A DNA stretch of 64,000 nt from CAZLFQ01 sp964558975 (lineage in GTDB: Bacteria; Pseudomonadota; Alphaproteobacteria; Rickettsiales; Midichloriaceae). The notes under the pieces are model-generated. The model ran no database searches, was not told where the DNA came from, and worked only from the letters and a program-made list of their open reading frames with translations. Position numbers and translations under genes: made by a program. This document shows positions 52,567 to 60,601 of the stretch, in pieces (the first letter of the stretch is position 1; every line of letters starts with the position of its first letter). The stretch is from contig CAZLFQ010000001.1 of assembly GCA_964558975.1 (NCBI GenBank), forward strand, positions 1 to 64,000. Reading direction: 5' to 3'.

Positions 52567-54720
52567 TTATTCTTGGTTTGCTTGGCATATTCTAGAAAGT
52601 GGTTCACAACTTTCAAATGGTTTATGCAGTGCAATATGTGCATCATATTCTTCAGTTTTTTGAGTGAGATACTCTGTTACTTCTTGGTTGGAAGCATATT
52701 GTGCAGGAATATTTCCTGCATGGTCTTTTGCATGAGGGTTTGCCCCGTATTTAAATAGCAAATCTATAACTTCCAAATTTGTTCTCACTGCGGCGATATG
52801 AAGTAATGATTGGCCTAAAGAATCAGCGTCATTTGCATTTGCACAATTCTGAAGGAGATATTTTACCATATCAACCTCGTTATGTTCTTCCATTCTTATA
52901 ACTAGACTTAAGGGTGAGATGCCATCTTCAGATTTTGCATTTGTGTCTGCCTCATTATCAATTAAGAACTTAGCCTTATCAAAATCACGTTCTGTTAAAG
53001 CTACCATTAGAGCTGTATTTCCATCTTTGTATTTAGCATTAATACCGACAACGTTTTTAATTAGTATATCTGCAAGGAAGTTACTACCTGAGCCTTTGTT
53101 GTAATTTTCTAAAAATAGAGGGTTGGATGATAGAATTGTTAGGCTTATACCAACGGCATAAGTAGAAAGTATACCAGCTGAAATCCCAATGCTATCAATC
53201 TGCTCTTTTAAATCTTGTAATGAGGCAAATCTACCAATTACATCACTACTGCTGCTAATTTGAAATTGTTTTATTTCTTTATCATCATGGAGACCTATCA
53301 TAAGACTGAATTCTCGATCCCCCCTGAAATATAAGGAGTAATTAGCTTTTTCAGGCGCAACAAGTAATGTTGACTTCAATACTCCACCAACATATTGCGT
53401 TACAACTCTAGCCCTAACCGAATAATCACCAGTTGATTTTTCATTAATTTGTTGAGCAAGATTTTCTAAAATGGCTTGGTTTGTTGCTCCAGAGCCTCTA
53501 GTGATATCATGAAGCTCACGGTAATTAACACCGAAACGAAGTGCTGTACCAGCAACGCCAACTAATTCTGTGCCTGCACTGTTAAACGTTAACGATTGAG
53601 CAAACCCACCATACTCAATTATTTTTTCTACTTTGGTATCGCTTGAAGATATATAGTAAGTAAGTTTGATCCCTTCGCCAACTGTCCAATTATTTTCAGC
53701 TTTAGGATATAAAATATCATTAGCTCTAATAATAGCATTAACATCTGCACCACTATCAACTAGAATCTTTACCATCTCAGTGCTTTTTCCTAATACAGCT
53801 GTGTGAAGTGGCGTTTTATCGTATTTGTTTTTAATATTAATATCTGCTCCATTTTTGATTAGAAACTTTGCCATCTCAGTTATTTCCAATAACACAGCTC
53901 TGTGAAGTGGTGTTTCACCGTATATGTCTTTAATATTAATATCTGCTCCATTTTTGATTAGAATCTTTGCCATCTCAGTGCTTTCTATTAATACAGCTGT
54001 GTGAAGTGGTGTTTCACCTCTACAATTTTTAGCATTAACTTCTGCCCCGTTTCTAATTAGAAACTCGAATACCTCACTTTTTTTAAATGGTGCAGCTTCG
54101 CGAAGTGGTGTTCTGCCATCTCTATCTTTAGCATTAACGTCAGACCCATTTTTAATTAGAAACTCAACCATATCAAGTAGTTCATGCCTTGCAGCTGTGT
54201 GAAGAAGTGTTGCATCTCTATGATCTCTGACATCCATGCTAGATCCATGATCAATTATATATCGTGCAAGGTTTGAATCTCTAGATTCAATTGCAGTAAA
54301 TAATGGGTGGGTTAGAGGATGCTCAGTGACTTGGCTTAAGAGATAATTCCAGTATAGATTTACAGCTTTGTATAAATTTTCACCATCGTTGATGATCTTT
54401 GAAAATGCTAAATCTGTGAGAATTGTTGAACCAAGTATGAAGGTGTTTTTAAGAGTGACTAGTGTTGCTCTAGGGTGAGTATATTTGTTTGGCAAATCAG
54501 AAAGTTCGGTGATGCTTGTATAAACCATTTCCAAGAGTTGAGTAGAGTGCTTCCCAGAATAGTACTCAAGAATCTTATCTATAGTATGCAGCTGTTTTTG
54601 CACCATCTGATTACCCATATCAAAGCGTAAAAAGCCAATTTGTGCAGAATCACGGTCGAATTTCTTTACTGAGTAATAAGTTGGCAGCAAAAAAGCAGCA
54701 GTAAAAACTGGGTATAGCAT
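52567..54720 (-). CDS. Ankyrin-repeat protein with a non-ankyrin insertion
   Basis: The protein has 717 residues. A clean array of about six ankyrin repeats lies at about 140-330 ('GETPLHTAVLIESTEMAKIL', 'IKNGADIN'), and four or five more at about 560-700 ('YKDGNTALMVALTERDFDKA', 'GQSLLHIAAVRTNLEVIDLL'). Between them, about 335-555 is a beta-rich segment with no ankyrin pattern. It contains two copies of a motif like that in flagellar hook and hook-associated proteins ('AILENLAQQINEKSTGDYSV' and 'FASLQDLKEQIDSIGISAGI'). The N-terminus has a hydrophobic stretch (MLYPVFTAAFLLPTYY) that may be a weak export signal. AAGGA lies 5 bases upstream. Probably a host-directed protein-binding protein. 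Confidence 0.82.
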   Translation of the reverse strand: MLYPVFTAAFLLPTYYSVKKFDRDSAQIGFLRFDMGNQMVQKQLHTIDKILEYYSGKHSTQLLEMVYTSITELSDLPNKYTHPRATLVTLKNTFILGSTILTDLAFSKIINDGENLYKAVNLYWNYLLSQVTEHPLTHPLFTAIESRDSNLARYIIDHGSSMDVRDHRDATLLHTAARHELLDMVEFLIKNGSDVNAKDRDGRTPLREAAPFKKSEVFEFLIRNGAEVNAKNCRGETPLHTAVLIESTEMAKILIKNGADINIKDIYGETPLHRAVLLEITEMAKFLIKNGADINIKNKYDKTPLHTAVLGKSTEMVKILVDSGADVNAIIRANDILYPKAENNWTVGEGIKLTYYISSSDTKVEKIIEYGGFAQSLTFNSAGTELVGVAGTALRFGVNYRELHDITRGSGATNQAILENLAQQINEKSTGDYSVRARVVTQYVGGVLKSTLLVAPEKANYSLYFRGDREFSLMIGLHDDKEIKQFQISSSSDVIGRFASLQDLKEQIDSIGISAGILSTYAVGISLTILSSNPLFLENYNKGSGSNFLADILIKNVVGINAKYKDGNTALMVALTERDFDKAKFLIDNEADTNAKSEDGISPLSLVIRMEEHNEVDMVKYLLQNCANANDADSLGQSLLHIAAVRTNLEVIDLLFKYGANPHAKDHAGNIPAQYASNQEVTEYLTQKTEEYDAHIALHKPFESCEPLSRICQANQE

Positions 54721-54743
54721 AGCATTCCTTTTTAGATTGCCAG

Positions 54744-54749
54744 ATTATA
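54744..54749 (-). promoter_or_regulatory. Likely -10 box of the ankyrin gene
   Basis: A perfect TATAAT on the minus strand lies 23 bases before the ankyrin start. A TTTATA 16 bases further upstream could be the -35. Confidence 0.4.
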
Positions 54750-54777
54750 TAGCTAGGCTAGGGAATATAAACAGAAA

Positions 54778-55359
54778 TTATGAAGAATGAGTGCTAAATT
54801 TTCGCATGAAATTTCCAGCTTTTAAAACGTCTTCTATTCTCCTATCTAAAAACTCCCAAGTACTATGGTGGTCTTTAGAGTCATCATTGAGCCAGTACAT
54901 TAAGGTAGAGCTATAAACTCCAGCAAGTAATGTACGTTTTGTGTAATGGTTGAAGTCGGTTGCGGTGTCACCAGCTTCATACCACATTTTATCAACCGTT
55001 CGCCACGTAAAACTCATTGCGCTTGGAATATTAAAAGGGAGGGCTAAAAAAGAGACTGTTTTACTAGCTACAGGCTTTTTCATTAAGCTTAGCCTGATTA
55101 CAGCAGCTTTCTTGATTTTCTCGCGGATTTTCATTTTATCTAAAGGTAGCTCACGAATTTTTATGACCATTTGGTGGTCGAGATCATCCAGATAATAGTC
55201 CAAAAGCCCCATAGCACCATTCATAAACTGTAGTTCGGCCATGTTTTCATCAAAGCCAGCTTTGACTGATGCTTGGCGCAGCAACTCTTTTGACCACCCT
55301 TCAAAATGTACGATCTTAATGGCTTGTTGGAGTATCTTATGCTTAATTTTTTCTTGCAA
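54778..55359 (-). CDS. COQ9-family ubiquinone biosynthesis protein
   Basis: The protein has 193 residues. COQ9 has a TetR-like fold and binds lipid; it supports ubiquinone synthesis with COQ7/UbiF-type enzymes. Family features are 'IVHFEGWSKELLRQAS', 'FMNGAMGLLDYYLDDLD' and 'MSFTWRTVDKMWYEAGDTA', then 'NHYTKRTLLAGVYSSTLMYW'. There is no ATG near the start; I chose TTG 55359 because AAAAAGG lies 6 bases upstream. A TTG at 55404 is also possible. The gene is divergent from map. Confidence 0.85.
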   Translation of the reverse strand: MQEKIKHKILQQAIKIVHFEGWSKELLRQASVKAGFDENMAELQFMNGAMGLLDYYLDDLDHQMVIKIRELPLDKMKIREKIKKAAVIRLSLMKKPVASKTVSFLALPFNIPSAMSFTWRTVDKMWYEAGDTATDFNHYTKRTLLAGVYSSTLMYWLNDDSKDHHSTWEFLDRRIEDVLKAGNFMRKFSTHSS

Positions 55360-55407
55360 AACGAGCCTTTTTTTGCTAGTATTATAGGCGAAATAATAGT
55401 CCAAAAA

Positions 55408-56226
55408 ATGAAAGAATCAATACATATACATAACGAGAAAGATTTTGAAGGAATGCGGGCAGCAGGAAAGTTTGCTGCAGAAGTTTTAGATTTTATTACT
55501 GACCACGTTCAAGTTGGAGTGACGACTGATCATTTAAATACTTTGTGCCATAAAATGATTGTAGATGCTGGTTGTATCCCAGCGCCGTTAGGGTATAAGC
55601 CATCAGGCAGAACGCCATATCCAAAATCGATTTGTACATCAGTTAACCATGTGGTTTGTCATGGAATTCCCAGCGATAAGAAGTTGAATGATGGTGATAT
55701 TTTAAATATCGATGTTACCGTGATAAAAGATGGTTACTACGGTGACACAAGCCGTATGTATATTGTAGGCAATAAGACCTCTATCAAAGCTAAAAGATTA
55801 GTGCAAGTTACTTATGACTGTTTGATGAAAGGAATAGAGCAGGTGAGGCCAGGAGTAAAATTAAACCAGATTGGTAAGGCAATTCAAGAATATGCTGAAA
55901 ACCAAGGTTTTTCTGTTGTTAGAGATTTCTGTGGCCACGGAATTGGCAAAGTGTTTCATGCTGCGCCAAATGTTACGCATTATTATGAACCAGGTTTCAA
56001 AATAGTTTTAGAAGAAGGAATGTTTTTTACAATAGAACCAATGATCAACGCTGGCCGTTTTGAAGTAAAAGAGCTTGCAGATGGTTGGACAGCAGTCACG
56101 CGTGATAAATCATTATCTGCTCAATTCGAGCACACCATTGGCGTGACAAAAGACGGTTTTGAGATATTTACCTTGTCACCTAAAAAGGCTTCGAGTTCAA
56201 GCCATCTGTATAATAAGGTTGCTTAG
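55408..56226 (+). CDS. map: Methionine aminopeptidase, type I
   Basis: The protein has 272 residues. It removes the initiator methionine from new proteins. All five metal ligands are visible: two Asp in 'ILNIDVTVIKDGYYGDTSRM', His in 'CGHGIGKVFHAAPNV', Glu in 'FFTIEPMIN' and Glu in 'AQFEHTIGV'. I start at ATG 55408 (MKESIHIHNEKDFEGMRAAG), which matches the family; the open frame runs further upstream, across the COQ9 start, without support. Confidence 0.95.
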   Translation: MKESIHIHNEKDFEGMRAAGKFAAEVLDFITDHVQVGVTTDHLNTLCHKMIVDAGCIPAPLGYKPSGRTPYPKSICTSVNHVVCHGIPSDKKLNDGDILNIDVTVIKDGYYGDTSRMYIVGNKTSIKAKRLVQVTYDCLMKGIEQVRPGVKLNQIGKAIQEYAENQGFSVVRDFCGHGIGKVFHAAPNVTHYYEPGFKIVLEEGMFFTIEPMINAGRFEVKELADGWTAVTRDKSLSAQFEHTIGVTKDGFEIFTLSPKKASSSSHLYNKVA

Positions 56227-56272
56227 TTTTTAAGAATTGCTACTATCTCATTGATTAATATTGTGAGGTTTT

Positions 56273-56791
56273 ATGGATAAATATTCTTTACCAATGCGAG
56301 TTACGCACTGGTTTATGGCTTTTTTAATAATTGTATTATTAGCTGTGGGCTTATGGATGGAAAGTTTGCCAAATGATTACCCAGGAAAGTATGATGTTTA
56401 TGCACTCCACAAATCTTTTGGCGTGATAGCGATGGCATTTATTATTTTTAGATTATCAGTAAGATTGAGATCCAAAATTCCAGCATTACCTAAAAACATT
56501 ACTAAATTCGATGCGAATTTGGCAGCTGCTACAGTAGTGCTACTATATGTATGTATGTTTGCTATGCCAATGAGTGGTTATTTGATGTCTACTTTTGGTG
56601 GGCATCCAGTTCAGCTTTTTGGTATACCACTTCCGTCATTGTTCAGTGAGAATATGGAAGCTGCAAAATTTAATAGAATGATTCACGGATACGCAGGTTA
56701 TGGTTTAATAGCTATCATAGTATTGCATATTTTAGGTTCTTTTAAACACTTGCTTGTTGAAAAAGTGAATTTATTTAAGAGAATGTGGTAA
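56273..56791 (+). CDS. Cytochrome b561-type membrane protein
   Basis: The protein has 172 residues and four membrane helices. Heme-ligand histidines are in the expected places: 'VTHWFMAF', 'ALHKSFGVIAM', 'MIHGYAGYG' and 'VLHILGSFKHLLVEK'. It resembles bacterial b561 (CybB), which takes electrons from quinol, for example to remove superoxide. It lies 46 bases after map and before the tRNA promoter. Confidence 0.88.
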   Translation: MDKYSLPMRVTHWFMAFLIIVLLAVGLWMESLPNDYPGKYDVYALHKSFGVIAMAFIIFRLSVRLRSKIPALPKNITKFDANLAAATVVLLYVCMFAMPMSGYLMSTFGGHPVQLFGIPLPSLFSENMEAAKFNRMIHGYAGYGLIAIIVLHILGSFKHLLVEKVNLFKRMW

Positions 56792-56843
56792 TCATCTTGT
56801 TTAGGGTTGTGTAAAATAATTTGCTAATTGTTTAAAAAAGGCT

Positions 56844-56872
56844 TTGTTTTTAGACTTTGGATATGTTATACA
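56844..56872 (+). promoter_or_regulatory. Promoter of tRNA-Lys
   Basis: TTGTTT (56844-56849), a 17-base spacer and TATACA (56867-56872), 22 bases before the tRNA 5' end. Confidence 0.5.
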
Positions 56873-56894
56873 ATCCCCTACCTAACGTTATAGT

Positions 56895-56970
56895 GATCCC
56901 GTAGCTCAGTCGGTAGAGCAACTGACTTTTAATCAGTGGGTCGGATGTTCGAATCATCTCGGGATCACCA
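56895..56970 (+). tRNA. tRNA-Lys (anticodon TTT)
   Basis: It folds into a full cloverleaf: acceptor GATCCCG / CGGGATC, D-stem GCTC / GAGC, anticodon stem ACTGA / TCAGT with loop CTTTTAA (anticodon TTT), and T-loop TTCGAAT. The discriminator A is followed by an encoded CCA (56968-56970). It would be charged by the class I LysRS encoded in this window. Confidence 0.97.
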
Positions 56971-57074
56971 ATTTTCTTTAAAATCTTCCTAAATAACAAT
57001 TGTGCAAAAGTTGATTCTTTAGTTTCATCTGGTTCTTTTTTAAAATTTTATCCACCTAAAAAAGCAAGATAACA

Positions 57075-57103
57075 TTGACAAATTGCCCTATTTCTTTTAA
57101 CTC
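57075..57103 (+). promoter_or_regulatory. Possible promoter of petC
   Basis: A perfect TTGACA (57075-57080) is followed after 17 bases by TAACTC (57098-57103), a poor -10. The start of petC is 29 bases further. Confidence 0.3.
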
Positions 57104-57131
57104 TTGAAGATGAATAAAATGACTCTCTATC

Positions 57132-57893
57132 ATGAAAAAATTATTAGCCGTTATTCTGATTTCCTCTTCGACCCTCGCTTTCGCTTCAACCGATAAGGAT
57201 CATCCTAAACAAGTAGATTGGCAATTCGAAGGTGCGTTTGGAACTTTTGATAGACAGGCTATCCAACGCGGATTCAAAGTTTACAAAGAAGTTTGTTCTG
57301 TATGTCACTCTTTAAAGCGCATAGCGTTTAGAAATTTGCAAGATATTGGGTTCACTGAGGAAGAAGTAAAGTCTATAGCTGCTGGCTATAATGTTCAGGA
57401 TGGGCCTAATGATGAAGGTGAAATGTTTGAACGTCCTGCAAGACCATCTGATAGATTCCCATCACCGTATGCTAATGATAAAGCTGCAAGAGCTGCAAAT
57501 AACAATGGGGCGCTGCCACCAGATCAATCTCTAATAATCAAAGCTAGAGAGGATGGTGCTAATTATGTTTACTCGTTAATTACTGGTTATCAAAATGCTC
57601 CTGCTGGATTTGAATTAGGTGAGAACATGCACTATAACCCATATTATGCTAATGGCGGTAAACAATTCTCTATGATTCCACCTCTTACAAAAGATGGGCA
57701 GGTTGAATATACGGATGGTACTAACCCTACAATTGATCAAATGTCGAAAGATGTCGTGCATTTCCTTCACTGGGCTGCTGAGCCTGAAATGGAAGAGAGA
57801 AAAGCTCTTGGCTTTAAAGCTATAATATTTACTGCTGTATTTACTTTGATTTTCTATTTGGCGAAAAGAAGGATTTGGAAGAGGGTTAAGTAG
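57132..57893 (+). CDS. petC: Cytochrome c1 of the bc1 complex
   Basis: The protein has 253 residues. It is the heme subunit of respiratory complex III that passes electrons from the Rieske protein to cytochrome c. It has a signal peptide (MKKLLAVILISSSTLAFA), the heme site CSVCH at residues 55-59, the axial Met in 'FSMIPPL', and a C-terminal membrane anchor ('AIIFTAVFTLIFYLAKRRIW'). It needs the Ccm system, of which CcmF is encoded at 15.4 kb. The Rieske and cytochrome b genes, usually just upstream, are not present here. Confidence 0.94.
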   Translation: MKKLLAVILISSSTLAFASTDKDHPKQVDWQFEGAFGTFDRQAIQRGFKVYKEVCSVCHSLKRIAFRNLQDIGFTEEEVKSIAAGYNVQDGPNDEGEMFERPARPSDRFPSPYANDKAARAANNNGALPPDQSLIIKAREDGANYVYSLITGYQNAPAGFELGENMHYNPYYANGGKQFSMIPPLTKDGQVEYTDGTNPTIDQMSKDVVHFLHWAAEPEMEERKALGFKAIIFTAVFTLIFYLAKRRIWKRVK

Positions 57894-57901
57894 TTATTGA
57901 G

Positions 57902-59302
57902 ATGCTTAATTCGGTAATAAACACATTTCGGCTAATTAAATTACTAATTAAATGTTGTGTGTTTGGTATTCCAACAGCATACCTTGCTCTGCTTATATAC
58001 ATAAGAATTAACGGATCCGCTAAATCAATTGAAAAAGCACAAAGAGCTTTGGGTAAGAGGTTAACTTTCTGGTTACAAAGCAGCGGGCCTAGTTTTATTA
58101 AGCTTGGTCAAATTCTGTCCACTAGACCAGATTTAACTGGTGATGTAGTTTCAGAAGAGCTTTCGAAATTAAGAGATAGGTTGCCACACTTTAGTTTTGC
58201 AGAGGCGAGAAAAATTATTGAAGCTGAGCTTAGTGTAGACATAGATGAAGTTTTTCTGCAGATTGAGCATAAACCAGTTGCTGCCGCTTCAATTGCTCAA
58301 GTGCATAAAGCAGTTACATTAGATAATGATCAAGTTGCTGTAAAAGTTCTGCGTCCAAAAATTAGAAAACTTTTCGCTAGAGATCTTAATCTGTTTGAAT
58401 TTGTTGCAAAGTTTTTTGCCTTATTTAGTCATGATTCAAGTAGATTGCGGTTAAAAGAAGTTATAAAAACATTAACAGAAATAGTTCGTAATGAATTAGA
58501 TTTGAGATATGAAGCAGCATGTGCAGATAAGCTAAGAGAGAACTGCAAAAATGATTCAGGGGTTATGATTCCAAAAGTGTATTGGAACTTAACATCACAA
58601 AAAGTTTTAACAACCCAATGGGTTGAAGGAATTGCAATTACTAATAAAGCTGAGTTGACCAAAGCAGGCCATGATATGCAAGAAATTGCAAAAAAACTTG
58701 CTGTCACTTTTTTCAATCAAGCATATAGAGATGGATTCTTTCATGCCGATTTGCATCCCGGAAATTTATTCGTTAATAAGGATGGTGATATTGTTCTTGT
58801 GGATTTCGGTATAATGGGTTCAATGAGTGATAAAGATAGAGTTTTTATTGCTAAAGTAATATATGCCTTTATCCAAAAGGATTATAAGGCGGTTTCAGAT
58901 TTACACTTCGAAGCTGGAATAGTTCCTAAGCATATTGATAGAGAAATGTTTGCATTGGCATGTAGGAGTATAGGCGAGCCAATTGTTGGCTTGCCCGTGA
59001 ATCAAATATCAATTGGCAGACTTTTAAAGCAATTATTAGATTTGTCTCGTAACTTTGAGATGATAACTCAAACTCAATTTTTACTTTTGCAAAAAACCAT
59101 TCTAACTATCGAGGGGGTAGGAATGGAGATTTATCCTGAGGTTAATATGTGGAAGCTTGCTGAGCCTTGGATTAAAGATTGGGCTAGTGAGAATTTTGGC
59201 TTAAAGCATAGGATAAAGCAGGCTTGGAAAGATATAAAGGTGTTTTTGATCAACTTTCCGCATCTACTTAAAAAGCTTAATGAAATTATTGAAAAGCTTT
59301 AG
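57902..59302 (+). CDS. ubiB: UbiB, atypical kinase of ubiquinone synthesis
   Basis: The protein has 466 residues, somewhat shorter than the E. coli protein. ABC1/ADCK-type motifs are 'GPSFIKLGQILSTRPDL' (the KxGQ motif), 'AAASIAQVHKA' (Ala-rich nucleotide loop), 'HADLHPGNLFV' and 'VLVDFGIMG'. It supports coenzyme Q synthesis at the inner membrane. It starts 8 bases after petC, so the two share a transcript that links quinone supply to complex III. Confidence 0.92.
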   Translation: MLNSVINTFRLIKLLIKCCVFGIPTAYLALLIYIRINGSAKSIEKAQRALGKRLTFWLQSSGPSFIKLGQILSTRPDLTGDVVSEELSKLRDRLPHFSFAEARKIIEAELSVDIDEVFLQIEHKPVAAASIAQVHKAVTLDNDQVAVKVLRPKIRKLFARDLNLFEFVAKFFALFSHDSSRLRLKEVIKTLTEIVRNELDLRYEAACADKLRENCKNDSGVMIPKVYWNLTSQKVLTTQWVEGIAITNKAELTKAGHDMQEIAKKLAVTFFNQAYRDGFFHADLHPGNLFVNKDGDIVLVDFGIMGSMSDKDRVFIAKVIYAFIQKDYKAVSDLHFEAGIVPKHIDREMFALACRSIGEPIVGLPVNQISIGRLLKQLLDLSRNFEMITQTQFLLLQKTILTIEGVGMEIYPEVNMWKLAEPWIKDWASENFGLKHRIKQAWKDIKVFLINFPHLLKKLNEIIEKL

Positions 59303-59429
59303 AACTGTTTCACGTTTTTTATTTAAACTTCTAAAACGTTGGTAATGTAGGCTATTCCAATGTTTATGGTTGGCTAGTATGGTTGCGAATGTTAGATAAT
59401 CCAGAAAGTTAGGTTATTGCTTATTAAAT

Positions 59430-59458
59430 TTGCAAATCGTCATTATTTATGCTATAAT
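59430..59458 (+). promoter_or_regulatory. Promoter of the Ser-rich protein / ABC protein operon
   Basis: TTGCAA (59430-59435), a 17-base spacer and a perfect TATAAT (59453-59458), 31 bases before the ATG, with GGAG upstream of the start. Confidence 0.65.
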
Positions 59459-59489
59459 GCTTCGATATTTTTAATATTTAGGAGTTTTA

Positions 59490-60578
59490 ATGCAAAATAA
59501 CCCTATGGATCGCAGTTCTACATCTCAACCTAGACAATTGTCAGTGCCGCCAGTTGCTCCATTCAATATTTTCTCTGAGGTTAGAGTTAGTTATAAGTCG
59601 TTCTATATACAAGCCCTTATGGAGTTGGATGATAGAGAAGCAACGCCTGAAGAGCAAAAAGGTTTTAAAGAGGTTATAGATAGTTATTTAAAAAACTCTT
59701 TAGATCATTTTGAAGAAATTCAAGATAGTGCAAAAAGGTTGGCTTTTCGCAATAAATTTAAGACGGATTACGAAGACCTTTTGAAAGAAATAGCAACATC
59801 TTATTCAGACCATGATGTTAGGCCAGTTACAATTAATCAGCTTAGAGGTGCTGATAAGCAATTTGTTAAGCTTTGCAATGATCATAAATCCAGAGCAAAT
59901 AAAGTTGTACTTGGCGAAAAAGCTATGTTGAAGGTAGGAAATATAGTCTCTTACCATAACTCTGAAGGGTTCGAAGAATCCTCTATTAGGAGTAATGATT
60001 TACCTTTAAGTAGACCAGGATCTACTCCGTTACCTTCAAGAAGGTTGAATTTTGGGTCATCTAGTTCAACAACAAGTGGCGCATCAACATCTTTATCTTC
60101 TAAATTACCTACTTTATCAGAGAATTCTGTCTTTAAAAGTGGTTTTGGATCAAGTTCGATTATGTCTTCAGATAGTATCGTAGCTGGCGCTCCTAAAGTA
60201 AGGCCTAATAGGTATTCTGACACACCAGTTTCTGGAGCTTCATTAAGAAGTTCGGAGCAATCTCAAGATTTAGACGAAGCTCTTGCAACCTGTTTATCTA
60301 CATTATCTCTAAGTTCAAGTGGTTCTTCTTCATCAGATTCGAGCAGTTCTTCTTCTAAGAGCAGCTCTAGATCTAGCTCGCAAAATGGCTCTACAAATTC
60401 AGATGATGAGTCTGATTCTTCCATAGGCTCTCCACGACCAACTGTTTCGTCGCGCAATTCTTCTGGTGCGTATGTCCGTGCAAGAAGTGATTCTGATAGC
60501 TCTTCTTCCTCAAGTAGTCATAGTGAGAGGTTCAAAAAAGCTCAAGATGTTAATAAGGATAAGTCGCCAAGAAGATAG
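59490..60578 (+). CDS. Ser-rich, largely disordered protein (possible effector)
   Basis: The protein has 362 residues and is not recognised. Residues about 25-150 look helical and folded ('EEQKGFKEVIDSYLKNSLDH'). From about 165 on, the sequence is dominated by serine (for example 'SSSGSSSSDSSSSSSKSSSR'), with some acidic and proline stretches, and ends basic (DKSPRR). There is no signal or membrane segment. It lies 23 bases before an ABC-protein gene and shares its strong promoter. A secreted or surface role is possible; phosphorylation in the host is speculation. Confidence 0.65.
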   Translation: MQNNPMDRSSTSQPRQLSVPPVAPFNIFSEVRVSYKSFYIQALMELDDREATPEEQKGFKEVIDSYLKNSLDHFEEIQDSAKRLAFRNKFKTDYEDLLKEIATSYSDHDVRPVTINQLRGADKQFVKLCNDHKSRANKVVLGEKAMLKVGNIVSYHNSEGFEESSIRSNDLPLSRPGSTPLPSRRLNFGSSSSTTSGASTSLSSKLPTLSENSVFKSGFGSSSIMSSDSIVAGAPKVRPNRYSDTPVSGASLRSSEQSQDLDEALATCLSTLSLSSSGSSSSDSSSSSSKSSSRSSSQNGSTNSDDESDSSIGSPRPTVSSRNSSGAYVRARSDSDSSSSSSSHSERFKKAQDVNKDKSPRR

Positions 60579-60601
60579 TTTAATAAGTAGGGGATATTAA
60601 G

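Noticed and set aside
55306..55407. Upstream extension of the map frame
   Set aside because: It overlaps the COQ9 start on the other strand, has no family match, and the ATG at 55408 begins the conserved protein.
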